Source: Holosporales bacterium (GTDB taxonomy: Bacteria > Pseudomonadota > Alphaproteobacteria > UBA3830 > JAIRMZ01). Taken from it: a DNA stretch of 17,821 nt. This document shows, piece by piece, positions 1-7,389 of the stretch. Numbering within the stretch: position 1 is the first letter of the stretch; every line of letters starts with the position of its first letter. A program made the position numbers and the translations under genes. The notes below the pieces were generated by a model. That model saw nothing but the letters and a program-made list of their open reading frames with translations. It searched no databases and had not been told where the DNA came from. The stretch covers positions 1 through 17,821 of the forward strand of contig JAITIJ010000089.1 of the NCBI GenBank assembly GCA_031279495.1, written 5' to 3'.

Positions 1-471
1 GTCGGGTTTGCCCTAGATCATTCTTTTTCTTGGATCAACGATATCAACAGTCGTTTATCTGATCGAACGATCAAAAGAATCGTAGATAGTGGTGCGAAGC
101 TAGTTTCTATGTTGCGCGGAATGGATGTTGAATGGTTTCATGCACGCATACGTTACCTTATAAATCTAGGCATGCAGCCCCAGAATATTGTGCTTGATCC
201 TGGTATAGGGTTTGGAAAAACCAAGCAGGAGAACATCTCTATGCTGCGACATCTCTCTCTCATTCAAGATCTAGGGTGTCCGGTAATGCTTGCGCATGCA
301 CGCAAGTCGTTCATGACGCTTTTTTCGCCCCATCTCGCGGCAGAGCGAGACATCGAAACGTTGGCTATTTCACAGCACGCCGCACGTTTAAAATCCGATT
401 ACCTGCGCGTTCATAACGTGCAAGAGCATCAACGCTTTTTCGTCGCGCATCATGTATGCAGTGTAGCGTAA
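1..471 (+). CDS. folP: Dihydropteroate synthase, 3' part (N-terminus outside window)
   Basis: This is the C-terminal part of dihydropteroate synthase, the cytoplasmic folate enzyme that joins p-aminobenzoate to the hydroxymethyl-dihydropterin pyrophosphate. The frame is open from base 1, so the gene begins upstream of the window. Visible family motifs in order are SWINDIN near the start (matching the VNDVSA strand), DPGIGFGK in the middle (the classical DHPS phosphate and pterin motif), the lysine-arginine loop HARKSF (usually GxSRKSF), DIETLA, and a closing RVHNV (usual xRxHDV). In the HARKSF loop the usual small residue before Ser-Arg is replaced by His and Ser by Ala; whether this alters sulfonamide or pABA binding cannot be told from sequence. 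The stop codon TAA ends at 471. A 162-nt gap with a promoter-like site follows, so the next gene is probably a separate transcription unit. Confidence 0.9.
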   Translation, partial: VGFALDHSFSWINDINSRLSDRTIKRIVDSGAKLVSMLRGMDVEWFHARIRYLINLGMQPQNIVLDPGIGFGKTKQENISMLRHLSLIQDLGCPVMLAHARKSFMTLFSPHLAAERDIETLAISQHAARLKSDYLRVHNVQEHQRFFVAHHVCSVA

Positions 472-502
472 AGCTTTTTTAAGAGCCAGAAAGCCCATTC
501 TC

Positions 503-531
503 TTGACACATAACGTGTCGTAATTCATTCT
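503..531 (+). promoter_or_regulatory. Candidate promoter with inverted repeat over the -35 box
   Basis: TTGACA at 503-508 is a perfect -35 consensus. The -10 is weak: CATTCT at 526-531 with 17-nt spacing, or TTCATT at 524-529 with 15. The inverted repeat GACAC-ataac-GTGTC at 505-519 covers the 3' half of the -35 box and could be an operator. It would give the ABC-F/MATE pair its own promoter and about 95 nt of leader. The base patterns are seen; the function is inferred. Confidence 0.4.
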
Positions 532-586
532 CCGCTCTGTTGAAAGGGGTTTTGGTATCGTGAAAATTCTCGATTGAATCGCTTTT

Positions 587-608
587 AGGCCAGTTAAGGC
601 CTGTTTTT
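587..608 (+). terminator. Short hairpin plus T-run in the ABC-F leader (terminator or attenuator)
   Basis: AGGCC at 587-591 pairs with GGCCT at 598-602 around a six-base loop, and G plus five T follow at 603-608. The stem is only 5-6 bp, so as a terminator it would be weak. It lies 25 nt before the ABC-F start codon and after the candidate promoter, so it may attenuate transcription into the ABC-F gene rather than simply end folP transcription. A possible five-codon leader peptide (GTG AAA ATT CTC GAT TGA, 560-577) behind a GGGG at 546-549 lies just upstream. Confidence 0.4.
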
Positions 609-633
609 GTAGCAGATTTAAAAGAGAAGTACT

Positions 634-2010
634 ATGCCTCGTCCAGTTGTTCTTAAAACCCTTAGTGTATCGTTTCCGCATAAAGTTTGTTTTGAGGACT
701 TTTCGGCGATTATTACGCCGGGCGATAGGATTGCAGTTATTGGCCGAAATGGAAGTGGCAAATCTTCTCTTCTGAAAATGATTGCAGCGTGTAGTTCCGA
801 CGTCTTATTTGCGTATATCCCGCAAATAATTACCGATTTTCCAGAATTAAGTGGCGGAGAAAGGTTCAACAAGGCTCTGTCTCTTGCGTTAGGCCAACGT
901 CCATCTCTTCTCTTGCTTGATGAGCCGACCAATCATTTGGATACAAAAAATCGCAAGGGCCTTTGGCGCATGCTGCGAGATTATAAAGGAACACTTGTTG
1001 TCGCTACGCACGACAAAGAGCTACTACGCTGTAATGTCGATATTTTGTGGCACATCGATGGCGGCAAAATCACTGTTTTCCGCGGGAAATATGATGCGTA
1101 TATGAACGAGATAAGGCACTATCGTTACTCTTTGGTTCGACAGATGGAAATGTTAGAACGCGAAAAGAAATCTTTGCACCAGGACCTTATACGTACACAA
1201 GAGCGATCCGCAAAAAGCTGTGCTGTGGGAAAAAAGAAGATTGCAACAAGGCGGTGGATGAAAAGCGTTGGCGATCTAAAAGCGATGAAAGCTCAAAAAT
1301 CTCAAAGCAGCAGATTTGCAACCATAGACAACAGGAAGCAGGAAGTATCAGCGCAATTAGAAAGCTTGTCTTTACCTGAGACAATCCACCCAACTTTTTC
1401 TCTGACTCATCAAGAGATAGCTGACAAGACATTAGTCTCTGTTATCGATGGTATGGTTGGATACAAATCGGAAGAGATATTGTTGAAGAACATTACTTTT
1501 TCCGTTAGAACGCGGGAACGCGTTGCCCTTGTGGGAAGTAATGGGTGTGGGAAAACGACGCTTATGCGCGCCATTCTAGGAGATGTGCAAGTTGTAAGGC
1601 GCGGAGAATGGCGTGTTCCTTCTATCGAAGATATAGGGTATTTGGATCAACATTATGATAATTTGAACAAAAACAAGACAGTGTTCGAATCAATCGCGTT
1701 AGTACGGCCCCTATGGACTCATGCTGAAATTCGCAAACATCTTAACGATTTTCTGTTTCGTAAGAGCGAAGAAGTGCAAGCGTCTATCCACACACTTTCT
1801 GGAGGCGAGAAAGTGCGGCTTTCGCTTGCGCAAATTGCGGCACATCCTCCTAAGTTGTTGCTTTTAGACGAGATCACGAACAACATCGACCTAGAAACGC
1901 GAGATCATCTCATCAGTGTTCTTCGGATGTGTCCGATAGCGATGCTTATTGTTTCGCATGATGAAGGTTTTCTTAAGGAAATAGAGATAGAGAAATACCA
2001 TGAGCTCTAA
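634..2010 (+). CDS. Short ABC-F family ATPase (ribosome-acting type)
   Basis: A cytoplasmic protein of 458 aa with two ABC ATPase domains and no membrane segments, the ABC-F architecture. Members bind the ribosomal E site and act in translation or in protection from ribosome-targeting antibiotics. Domain 1 has Walker A GRNGSGKS (37-44), signature LSGGE (72-76), Walker B LLLLDE (92-97) and switch His126. Domain 2 has Walker A GSNGCGKT (301-308), LSGGE (388-392), LLLLDE (408-413) and His442. The charged linker of about residues 165-245 should be the helical tRNA-contacting region. Domain 1 is very compact, only about 28 residues from Walker A to the signature, so the EttA-type arm is absent. 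The total length is short for the family (usually 490-640) and closer to antibiotic-resistance ABC-Fs. Purines before ATG 634 (AAAGAGAAG) serve as the RBS. It overlaps the MATE gene, which suggests a joint drug-resistance role, but this is inferred; a housekeeping translation factor remains possible. Confidence 0.87.
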   Translation: MPRPVVLKTLSVSFPHKVCFEDFSAIITPGDRIAVIGRNGSGKSSLLKMIAACSSDVLFAYIPQIITDFPELSGGERFNKALSLALGQRPSLLLLDEPTNHLDTKNRKGLWRMLRDYKGTLVVATHDKELLRCNVDILWHIDGGKITVFRGKYDAYMNEIRHYRYSLVRQMEMLEREKKSLHQDLIRTQERSAKSCAVGKKKIATRRWMKSVGDLKAMKAQKSQSSRFATIDNRKQEVSAQLESLSLPETIHPTFSLTHQEIADKTLVSVIDGMVGYKSEEILLKNITFSVRTRERVALVGSNGCGKTTLMRAILGDVQVVRRGEWRVPSIEDIGYLDQHYDNLNKNKTVFESIALVRPLWTHAEIRKHLNDFLFRKSEEVQASIHTLSGGEKVRLSLAQIAAHPPKLLLLDEITNNIDLETRDHLISVLRMCPIAMLIVSHDEGFLKEIEIEKYHEL

Positions 2011-3370
2011 GGCAAAGCCTGTTGACATGGACAGCTCGTGGGCAAGTATTCTACGCGTTACTATGCCGATGATTTTGTCGACGATGTCGACGAATCTGAT
2101 GTATATCATCGACCGGTTTATGCTGGCAGGATACTCTATCAGCGCGATGAACGCATCTGTGGCGTCGGGTACTTTCGTCTCGATATTTACATTTATGTTT
2201 ATCGGGATCGTAAATTCTGCTGAAACGCTTGTTGGTCAATACAATGGAGCCAAGAAATACACTAAATTAGCTGCTCCTATTTGGCAGATGATTTATCTAT
2301 CTTTATTGTCGTGCGTCTTTTTTCTTCCTATAGCATATTTTTCGGATGTTATCCATTTGCTGCCGCCATATTTTCTGGAAGAGGGTGTTGCTTATCAAGA
2401 AATGCTCATGTATTTCGGAGCATTACCACCTCTCAAAATGGCGCTAGCTGCGTTTTTCATCGGCCAGGGAAAATCCAAAATCATCGTGGTCTCTGTTTTG
2501 GTTGGTGTGTTGGCAAATGTCGTGTTGGATTATGCATTCATTTATGGAGTCGCCCCTATTATTCCGCGTTTAGGATGCCGTGGAGCTGCCATTGCGTCCA
2601 TTATCGCTGAGTTGATTCAGATTATGATGCTGGCTATCCCATTTTTTAATGCTAAGAATCGTAGGCATTACAAGACGTGGACTAATCGTGCTTGGAACTG
2701 GACGTTGTTTAAGGCGTGCTGCCGCGTTGGCGTTCCAATCTCTCTTGTCAACGCTGTTTCGCTGATAGCGTGGTATATTGTGCAGTCCCTTGTCGGCTAC
2801 GTTTCCCAAGAGGCGGCTACAGTGTACAGTATTGGTATCAATGTATACATATTTTTCATTTTTGTAGGAGAAGGAGTTAATAAGGCTGTTATCGCCATAT
2901 GCTCTAATATGATAGGTCGAAATGATCTTGATTCTATAGAAAAGACGCGCAAGAACTTTGCCTGGATTTGTATTTTCTTCGGAACGTTGATCACAGTCCC
3001 TTTGATTTTTTGTCCAAATTGGATAATGGCAGCGCTGGATTCCCTTCCAGATAATATTGCCTCCTTGTATAAAGAAATAAAAGATGTTCTATGTATCGTA
3101 GCACTAGGAGTTACGATCGAAACGTTGATGATGGCCACTTGGGGCATTCTGCTAGCTGGAGGGGATACACGTTACGCTGCCATTATCCATCAGATTTGCA
3201 TGTGGATTGTGGTGGTATTGCCAACTGTAGTTCTTTATTTTTCACACTTTCTGACTTTTGCTTCTGTTCCATACATTTTCGGGCTGATTACTGCGTGGGC
3301 GGCCATCACGCAATTGCTTATATACAAACGGTACAAAAGCATGCAGTGGTGCAAAAAACTTCTTCCATAA
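2000..3370 (+). CDS. MATE family multidrug/metabolite efflux transporter
   Basis: A 456-aa polytopic inner-membrane protein of the MATE (NorM-like) family, which exports organic cations and drugs in exchange for Na+ or H+. About twelve hydrophobic segments are visible, the usual number and length. Family features include the first-helix pattern with PMILSTMSTNLMYIIDRFML (22-41) and the loop motif ETLVGQYNGAKK (75-86), matching the conserved VGQ-GA of MATE proteins. The second half repeats the pattern from about residue 235, as expected for the two-bundle fold. The start ATG at 2000 lies inside the end of the ABC-F gene (11-nt overlap), so translation is probably coupled and both form one operon. 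The substrate cannot be predicted. A hairpin lies downstream before the convergent nagZ. Confidence 0.9.
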   Translation: MSSKAKPVDMDSSWASILRVTMPMILSTMSTNLMYIIDRFMLAGYSISAMNASVASGTFVSIFTFMFIGIVNSAETLVGQYNGAKKYTKLAAPIWQMIYLSLLSCVFFLPIAYFSDVIHLLPPYFLEEGVAYQEMLMYFGALPPLKMALAAFFIGQGKSKIIVVSVLVGVLANVVLDYAFIYGVAPIIPRLGCRGAAIASIIAELIQIMMLAIPFFNAKNRRHYKTWTNRAWNWTLFKACCRVGVPISLVNAVSLIAWYIVQSLVGYVSQEAATVYSIGINVYIFFIFVGEGVNKAVIAICSNMIGRNDLDSIEKTRKNFAWICIFFGTLITVPLIFCPNWIMAALDSLPDNIASLYKEIKDVLCIVALGVTIETLMMATWGILLAGGDTRYAAIIHQICMWIVVVLPTVVLYFSHFLTFASVPYIFGLITAWAAITQLLIYKRYKSMQWCKKLLP

Positions 3371-3422
3371 TTTGGCCAGACATACGACCTCACAAAACAT
3401 TCCTTGTTTATGCCTACAAAAT

Positions 3423-3439
3423 CCAGAAAAAAATTCTGG
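3423..3439 (-). terminator. Hairpin between convergent MATE and nagZ genes
   Basis: CCAGAA (3423-3428) and TTCTGG (3434-3439) form a perfect 6-bp stem around five A. Read on the minus strand it is followed by ATTTTGT, so it may end the infA-hfq-prfB-nagZ unit 23 bases after the nagZ stop. On the plus strand no T-run follows. The stem is short and the call is tentative. Confidence 0.4.
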
Positions 3440-3462
3440 TTACTCGCCGCGCATAGTGGGCC

Positions 3463-4548
3463 TTATCCTTTCGGAATAATGATCCCCATCGCCTTTAGTC
3501 TGAGAAAGATTTTTGAGTTCTTATTAGTAAACAGTCTTGGAATGTGCGCCAGTTCTTCGATAGTTCCACAAATCTGCACCATTCCTCCTTCATGAGTGGT
3601 TGCGCCAAAGACAGCGATATCTCCTCCAGCTTGCTGGAACTTTTTATAAGCAACCAGAAATGGATGTAAGTTGGTGTTCTTGCCTTTACAGAAATCCTGC
3701 ACTGCCCGCACGTTCAAAGAATCAGAGAACACAACACTATCACCCAAGCCGATATGCTTTCTGAGCATATCGAAAATAGTTGCAGAAAATGTAGCTGGAG
3801 CTTCAGGATCCAACGCAAGGTATTTCACATGCGCAGTCATAGCTGCTGGGAGCCGCCTATTTTCTGCACGCAATATCTCGATAACACGTTGCGATGTTTT
3901 CAAGTTACATGCTTCAAGGACCTCTTTAGCACAATCGATGATTGGTAGCTTATCGTGAAAATCTGCAGCTTTCCCATGGCCAGGGAGATGTTTGATCACA
4001 GGTGCCACACCTGAATCCTGATACGCTTTGACTGCAGCAGTGGCGCATAGTGCCGCGTGTTCTGGATCGTCAGAAAAAGCGTGTTCTGTCATACAGGATC
4101 CTTCACAGGACACATCTGTCAATGGACAAAAAATGATGTCTATACCAAGCGATTTTACATATGATGCTATCTTGAAATGGTGGGCATACACCTCACTCGG
4201 TGACGTATTGCGAAGATCAGCCGGATTTTCATTTAATGAGTAAAACCTGCGCAGTTTGTTTATAAGTCTCTCGATATCTGCAGCCACCAAGCACTTTGAA
4301 TGGTGAATCTGCTTCGTTAACTCTTTGACTTGCTCTTCGCTCTCGCAATTGGGCGGCATTAGCATAACGCCCACTGGTCGATGCTGTTTCAGTAAAGTCT
4401 CTTCTTTCGGCGAAAGAGAGGTACCTTGAACGCAAACGATGCATGGTGCTCGTGTACTACCGATACAACTAATGCTTTGCTGTAGCAGGAAGGCACCTAC
4501 AGCGGCTAATGTCAGACCAACCATCCACTTTTTCGTTCGTTTGCGCAT
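3463..4548 (-). CDS. nagZ: GH3 beta-N-acetylhexosaminidase (NagZ-like), exported or anchored, atypical
   Basis: A 361-aa glycoside hydrolase family 3 protein of NagZ type, which normally removes GlcNAc from peptidoglycan fragments during cell-wall recycling. Visible motifs: KHLPGHG (186-192), the catalytic Asp-His dyad DFH (D196, H198; usual DSH), MTAHVKYLALDPEAPATFS (237-255) and the nucleophile loop FSDSL (D276; usual SDDL). All catalytic residues are therefore kept. Two things are odd. The usual cytoplasmic enzyme has no export signal, but this one begins MRKRTKK followed by a hydrophobic stretch (about 9-22) and SISC at 25-28, so it is probably exported or membrane-tethered; the Cys is not in a good lipobox. 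Also, the sugar-binding DQEGGRV motif is replaced by DIERLIN (91-97). It starts 11 nt after the prfB stop with AGGATC as a weak RBS, and is the last gene of the infA-hfq-prfB unit. Substrate specificity may have changed. Confidence 0.85.
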   Translation of the reverse strand: MRKRTKKWMVGLTLAAVGAFLLQQSISCIGSTRAPCIVCVQGTSLSPKEETLLKQHRPVGVMLMPPNCESEEQVKELTKQIHHSKCLVAADIERLINKLRRFYSLNENPADLRNTSPSEVYAHHFKIASYVKSLGIDIIFCPLTDVSCEGSCMTEHAFSDDPEHAALCATAAVKAYQDSGVAPVIKHLPGHGKAADFHDKLPIIDCAKEVLEACNLKTSQRVIEILRAENRRLPAAMTAHVKYLALDPEAPATFSATIFDMLRKHIGLGDSVVFSDSLNVRAVQDFCKGKNTNLHPFLVAYKKFQQAGGDIAVFGATTHEGGMVQICGTIEELAHIPRLFTNKNSKIFLRLKAMGIIIPKG

Positions 4549-4559
4549 AGAGATCCTAT

Positions 4560-5676
4560 TTACTTAGATGATGTAGAATTTCCTAGTTTTAAACTAAGGG
4601 CAGCTTGCAGAAAAGCATCGATATCGCCATCAAGAACACCTTGAGCATTGCTTTTTTCTACGCCTGTACGCAGGTCTTTCACCATCTGGTACGGCTGCAG
4701 CACATAAGAGCGAATTTGATGACCCCATCCAATTTCTGCTTTGCTAGACGCTTGATCAGCTGTTGCCTCTTCTCGTTTGCGTAATTCTAACTCGTACAAA
4801 CGCGAGCGCAACATGCCCATTGCAATAGCTCGATTGCGATGCTGAGAGCGATCCGTTTGGCACTGCACAACAATACCAGAAGGTAGATGCGTGATGCGAA
4901 TGGCACTTTCTGTCTTATTCACGTGTTGGCCTCCAGCGCCAGACGCGCGATATGTGTCGATTCTTAAATCTTTTTCTTCTATGACGATATGAATTGTATC
5001 GTCAATAACGGGATAAACCCAAACAGAGGCAAAGCTTGTGTGCCTTCGCGCATTGGCATCAAACGGTGAAATCCGAACGAGCCTATGAACACCAGATTCT
5101 GTTTTAAGCCATCCATAGGCGCGGAATCCTGAAATTTTTAGTGTTATCGATTTAAGGCCAGCTTCTTCTCCTGGACTTTCTTCAAAAACTTCCACTTTGT
5201 AACGATGTGCCTCTGCCCAACGCGCATACAAGCGCGAAAGCATTTCCGCCCAATCCTGTGCTTCTGTTCCTCCCGCACCAGCGTGGATTTCAAGATAACA
5301 ATCGTTGGCATCGGCCTCGCCAGAGAGCAAACTTTCCAGTTGATAGATGTCTATACGTTTGGCTAAGTCTTGCAATAGCCCCTCTGCCTCATTCATAGAG
5401 GCCTCATCTCCTTCTGATGTCGCCATCTCTAATAGAGCAAGCGCATCATCTAGTTCTTGGGTGTACGTCTTAAATCGACCAAGCTCTGTTTCGAGAATAG
5501 ACCGCTCTTGCATTACCTTTTGTGCACGAGCAGGATCCTCCCATAAAGCAGGATCTTCAGCAGCAAAGTTAAGCTCATTTAGGCGACCCAACGAGACATC
5601 CCAGTCAAAGAAACCCCCTGACAAGACGCAACGAATTTTGCATATGGGCCACAAGACGCTCGGTCTCTTCGCGCAT
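4560..5676 (-). CDS. prfB: Peptide chain release factor 2, made by programmed +1 frameshift
   Basis: RF2 recognises UGA and UAA stop codons and triggers peptide release on the ribosome. The gene is read in two frames. Frame 0 starts at ATG 5676-5674 and encodes 23 residues (MREETERLVAHM...GFL) up to TGA at 5607-5605; a +1 shift continues at GAC 5606 with DWDVSLGRLNELN. The joined product is about 371 aa, the normal family length. In joined numbering, HAGAGGTEAQDW lies at 131-142, the stop-codon recognition tripeptide SPF at 203-205 and the hydrolysis motif GGQ at 248-250, matching the E. coli positions within two residues. An uninterrupted frame from ATG 5654 would give 364 aa with an unrelated N-terminus (MWPICKIRCV) and should not be used as the start. 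The start shares an A with the hfq stop (TAATG), and AAGGAA lies just upstream as RBS. Autoregulation by RF2 level is expected from the frameshift site. Confidence 0.95.
5604..5619 (-). promoter_or_regulatory. RF2 programmed +1 frameshift site
   Basis: On the minus strand the bases read AGG GGG TTT CTT TGA C. The internal Shine-Dalgarno AGGGGG, the three-base spacer, the CTT slippery codon, the UGA stop and the following C all match the classical prfB recoding signal; only the spacer codon (TTT instead of TAT) differs from E. coli. Low RF2 makes the ribosome pause at UGA and slip by one base, so the protein controls its own synthesis. TGA is codon 24. Confidence 0.95.
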
Positions 5677-6014
5677 TACTGTTCCTTTGTGCTATCACAT
5701 GCGCATGTGCTTGTGTTCTCTGCTGTTGCACGGATCTCGTCCATGCTCACAGGTGTTTGCGGCACAATTGTAGAAATCGCGTGTTTATAAACAAGCTGCA
5801 CATGTGCTTCGCGTCTTAATAAAAGGGAGAAACTGTCAAAAGAGCAGATATTGCCGAACAATTTGATTCCGTTCGCCAAGAAGATCGTTACAGGCAAGTG
5901 CTTTTGTCGAAGGTAATTCAAAAAGGCATCTTGTCCGCTTGCTGGTCGTTTTTTCGGTGTTTCTCCTTCTTCTTTTAATTCCTCAGAGCAATGAGCCACT
6001 TCTTGTGTAGACAT
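5676..6014 (-). CDS. hfq: RNA chaperone Hfq
   Basis: Hfq forms a hexameric ring that binds A-rich and U-rich RNA and helps small RNAs pair with mRNAs. The Sm core lies at about residues 28-85: QDAFLNYLR (28-36), PVTIFLANGIKLFGNI (41-56), the FDSFSLLLR strand (59-67) and the Sm2 motif YKHAIST (76-82) with the uridine-binding KH. At 112 aa it is longer than the minimal protein, with about 20 extra charged residues before the core and a polar tail of about 27 residues. It is 14 nt downstream of infA and its stop overlaps the prfB start (TAATG), so it is cotranscribed with translation-factor genes. This differs from the better-known hfq neighbours (miaA, hflX). Confidence 0.95.
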   Translation of the reverse strand: MSTQEVAHCSEELKEEGETPKKRPASGQDAFLNYLRQKHLPVTIFLANGIKLFGNICSFDSFSLLLRREAHVQLVYKHAISTIVPQTPVSMDEIRATAENTSTCACDSTKEQ

Positions 6015-6028
6015 TTTAAACCTTCCTC

Positions 6029-6247
6029 CTATTTATGCCGAAAAGTAATGCGCCCCTTGGTAAGATCATAGGGTGTCATTTCAACATTTACTTTATCACC
6101 AGCAAGTACGCGAATGCGATTTTTACGCATGCGTCCTGAAGTATGTGCCAACACTATCTGATCGTTTTCGAGCTGCACACGGAACATTGTGTTCGGCAGA
6201 ACCTCCATTACCACGCCAGACATCTCTAGCAAGTCTTCCTTCGGCAT
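6029..6247 (-). CDS. infA: Translation initiation factor IF-1
   Basis: IF-1 is the 72-aa OB-fold protein that sits in the ribosomal A site during initiation. Length and sequence are canonical: it begins MPKEDLLEMSGVV (usual MAKED.IE..G.V), contains MFRVQLEN (21-28), the HTSGRMRKNRIRVL region (35-48) that contacts 16S rRNA, GDKVNVEMTPYDLTKGRI (50-67) and ends FRHK. A strong RBS, AAGGAG, lies eight nt before the start. It is the first gene of the minus-strand unit infA-hfq-prfB-nagZ and is divergent from fabD across a gap of about 124 nt. Confidence 0.97.
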   Translation of the reverse strand: MPKEDLLEMSGVVMEVLPNTMFRVQLENDQIVLAHTSGRMRKNRIRVLAGDKVNVEMTPYDLTKGRITFRHK

Positions 6248-6271
6248 CTTTCTCCTTCTTTGCAGATATTA

Positions 6272-6300
6272 ATTGTAACGACGCGACAGGTAAACAAAAA
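6272..6300 (-). promoter_or_regulatory. Possible promoter of the infA unit
   Basis: On the minus strand TACAAT (plus 6277-6272) is a near-consensus -10 box, 24 bases before the infA start codon. No good -35 exists: TTTTTG at 17-nt spacing or TTGTTT at 14-nt spacing are poor. The -10 is seen; promoter use is inferred. Confidence 0.3.
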
Positions 6301-6356
6301 GTTAAGCGTGATAGGGCTTTAAGGGTAGTCCTCCCCCTGCGTTCTTTTTGCAACAC

Positions 6357-6364
6357 AGGAGAGG
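6357..6364 (+). promoter_or_regulatory. Ribosome binding site that favours a TTG start for fabD
   Basis: AGGAGAGG lies seven nt before the in-frame TTG at 6372 and is as strong as the RBS of infA and fabG. The rival start, GTG at 6429, has CGGAG six nt upstream and fits the usual protein start better. No ATG is available before the first conserved motif. Confidence 0.5.
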
Positions 6365-6371
6365 TGCCCCC

Positions 6372-7373
6372 TTGATCTCGCCTTTAAGAGTAAGTAGCTT
6401 CGCAAAGATTGAAGAGACGGAGCGTGCCGTGCCGCAAGCGTTTGTTTTTCCCGGCCAAGGGGCGCAATCTGTTGGTATGGGAAAAGAGCTCTACGATGCC
6501 TTTCCTGCCGCTCGCGAAGTTTTTACGCGCGTTGATGAGGCACTTTCCGAGCATTTATCGCATCTTATCTTTTACGGACCAGCTGAGCTTCTTAGGGAAA
6601 CACGCAACGCACAACCTGCTCTTATGACGGTAAGTCTTGCTGTGGCACATGTCTTAGAAAAAGAAGGAGGCTTTCTGCTCGCCGAGCAAAGCGCCTATGG
6701 TGCAGGACATTCTTTGGGGGAATACACTGCTCTTGCCGCATTTGGATCTTTATCTTTGGAAGAAACAGCGCGTCTTTTGTACCTGCGTGGTCGTGCTATG
6801 GAAGAGGCGGTTCCTACAGGTTCCGGTGGCATGGCAGCCATTTTAGGACTGGACAAATCAGATGCTCAAGAGATTGCGCGGATCGCAGGAATAGATGGAG
6901 TATGCGCAATCGCGAACGACAACTGTCCAGGACAATTTGTCATTAGTGGAGAGAAGAACGCTCTTTCTACTGCCATGCGCCTTGCAACAGAAAAAGGTGC
7001 TAGGCGTGTCGTCCCTCTTGATGTTAGTGGCCCTTTTCATTGCTCTCTTATGAAACCAGCACAAGAGTCCATGAAACACGCTTTTTCCAACTTATCTGTA
7101 AAAGACCCTGCCGTTCCCCTTGTTTCCAATGTTACAGCGGCACCTGTATCAGAAGGTTCTAACATTGCAGCTCTTCTTGTAGATCAGATAACGCATTGTG
7201 TTCGGTGGACAGAAAGCGTTCAGTGCCTGGTTTCTTTAGGGGTAGACCATTGCATAGAGATCGGTGCAGGGCGAGTTTTGAGTGGTCTTATCAGGCGTAT
7301 TGCGCCATCGGTGCGCATCAATACCTTAAATGCACCGCAAGATATTGAGGCTTTTCTGAAAGAAAGCACGTAA
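6372..7373 (+). CDS. fabD: Malonyl-CoA:ACP transacylase
   Basis: FabD loads malonyl groups from CoA onto acyl carrier protein for fatty-acid elongation. Family motifs: AFVFPGQGAQSVGMG near the N-terminus, the nucleophile elbow GHSLGEY (catalytic Ser114 from the chosen start), the LRGRAM arginine loop, and DVSGPFHCSLM with catalytic His223. The start is not certain: TTG 6372 has an excellent RBS and gives 333 aa; GTG 6429 gives 314 aa, close to the usual 309, and puts Ser and His at 95 and 204, near the E. coli positions 92 and 201. A further in-frame TTG lies at 6348. Stop TAA ends at 7373 and fabG follows after 16 nt with its own strong RBS, so the two form an operon. Confidence 0.94.
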   Translation: MISPLRVSSFAKIEETERAVPQAFVFPGQGAQSVGMGKELYDAFPAAREVFTRVDEALSEHLSHLIFYGPAELLRETRNAQPALMTVSLAVAHVLEKEGGFLLAEQSAYGAGHSLGEYTALAAFGSLSLEETARLLYLRGRAMEEAVPTGSGGMAAILGLDKSDAQEIARIAGIDGVCAIANDNCPGQFVISGEKNALSTAMRLATEKGARRVVPLDVSGPFHCSLMKPAQESMKHAFSNLSVKDPAVPLVSNVTAAPVSEGSNIAALLVDQITHCVRWTESVQCLVSLGVDHCIEIGAGRVLSGLIRRIAPSVRINTLNAPQDIEAFLKEST

Positions 7374-7389
7374 AAGAAAAGGAGAAAGT

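Noticed and set aside
388..681. 97-aa minus-strand frame over the folP end and the ABC-F leader
   Set aside because: It is antisense to the conserved folP end, shows no recognisable motif and no RBS; it is a shadow frame.
5654..5654. ATG at 5654 as the start of prfB
   Set aside because: The N-terminal 16 residues in that frame are unrelated to RF2, while the recoding site and the TAATG junction support 5676.
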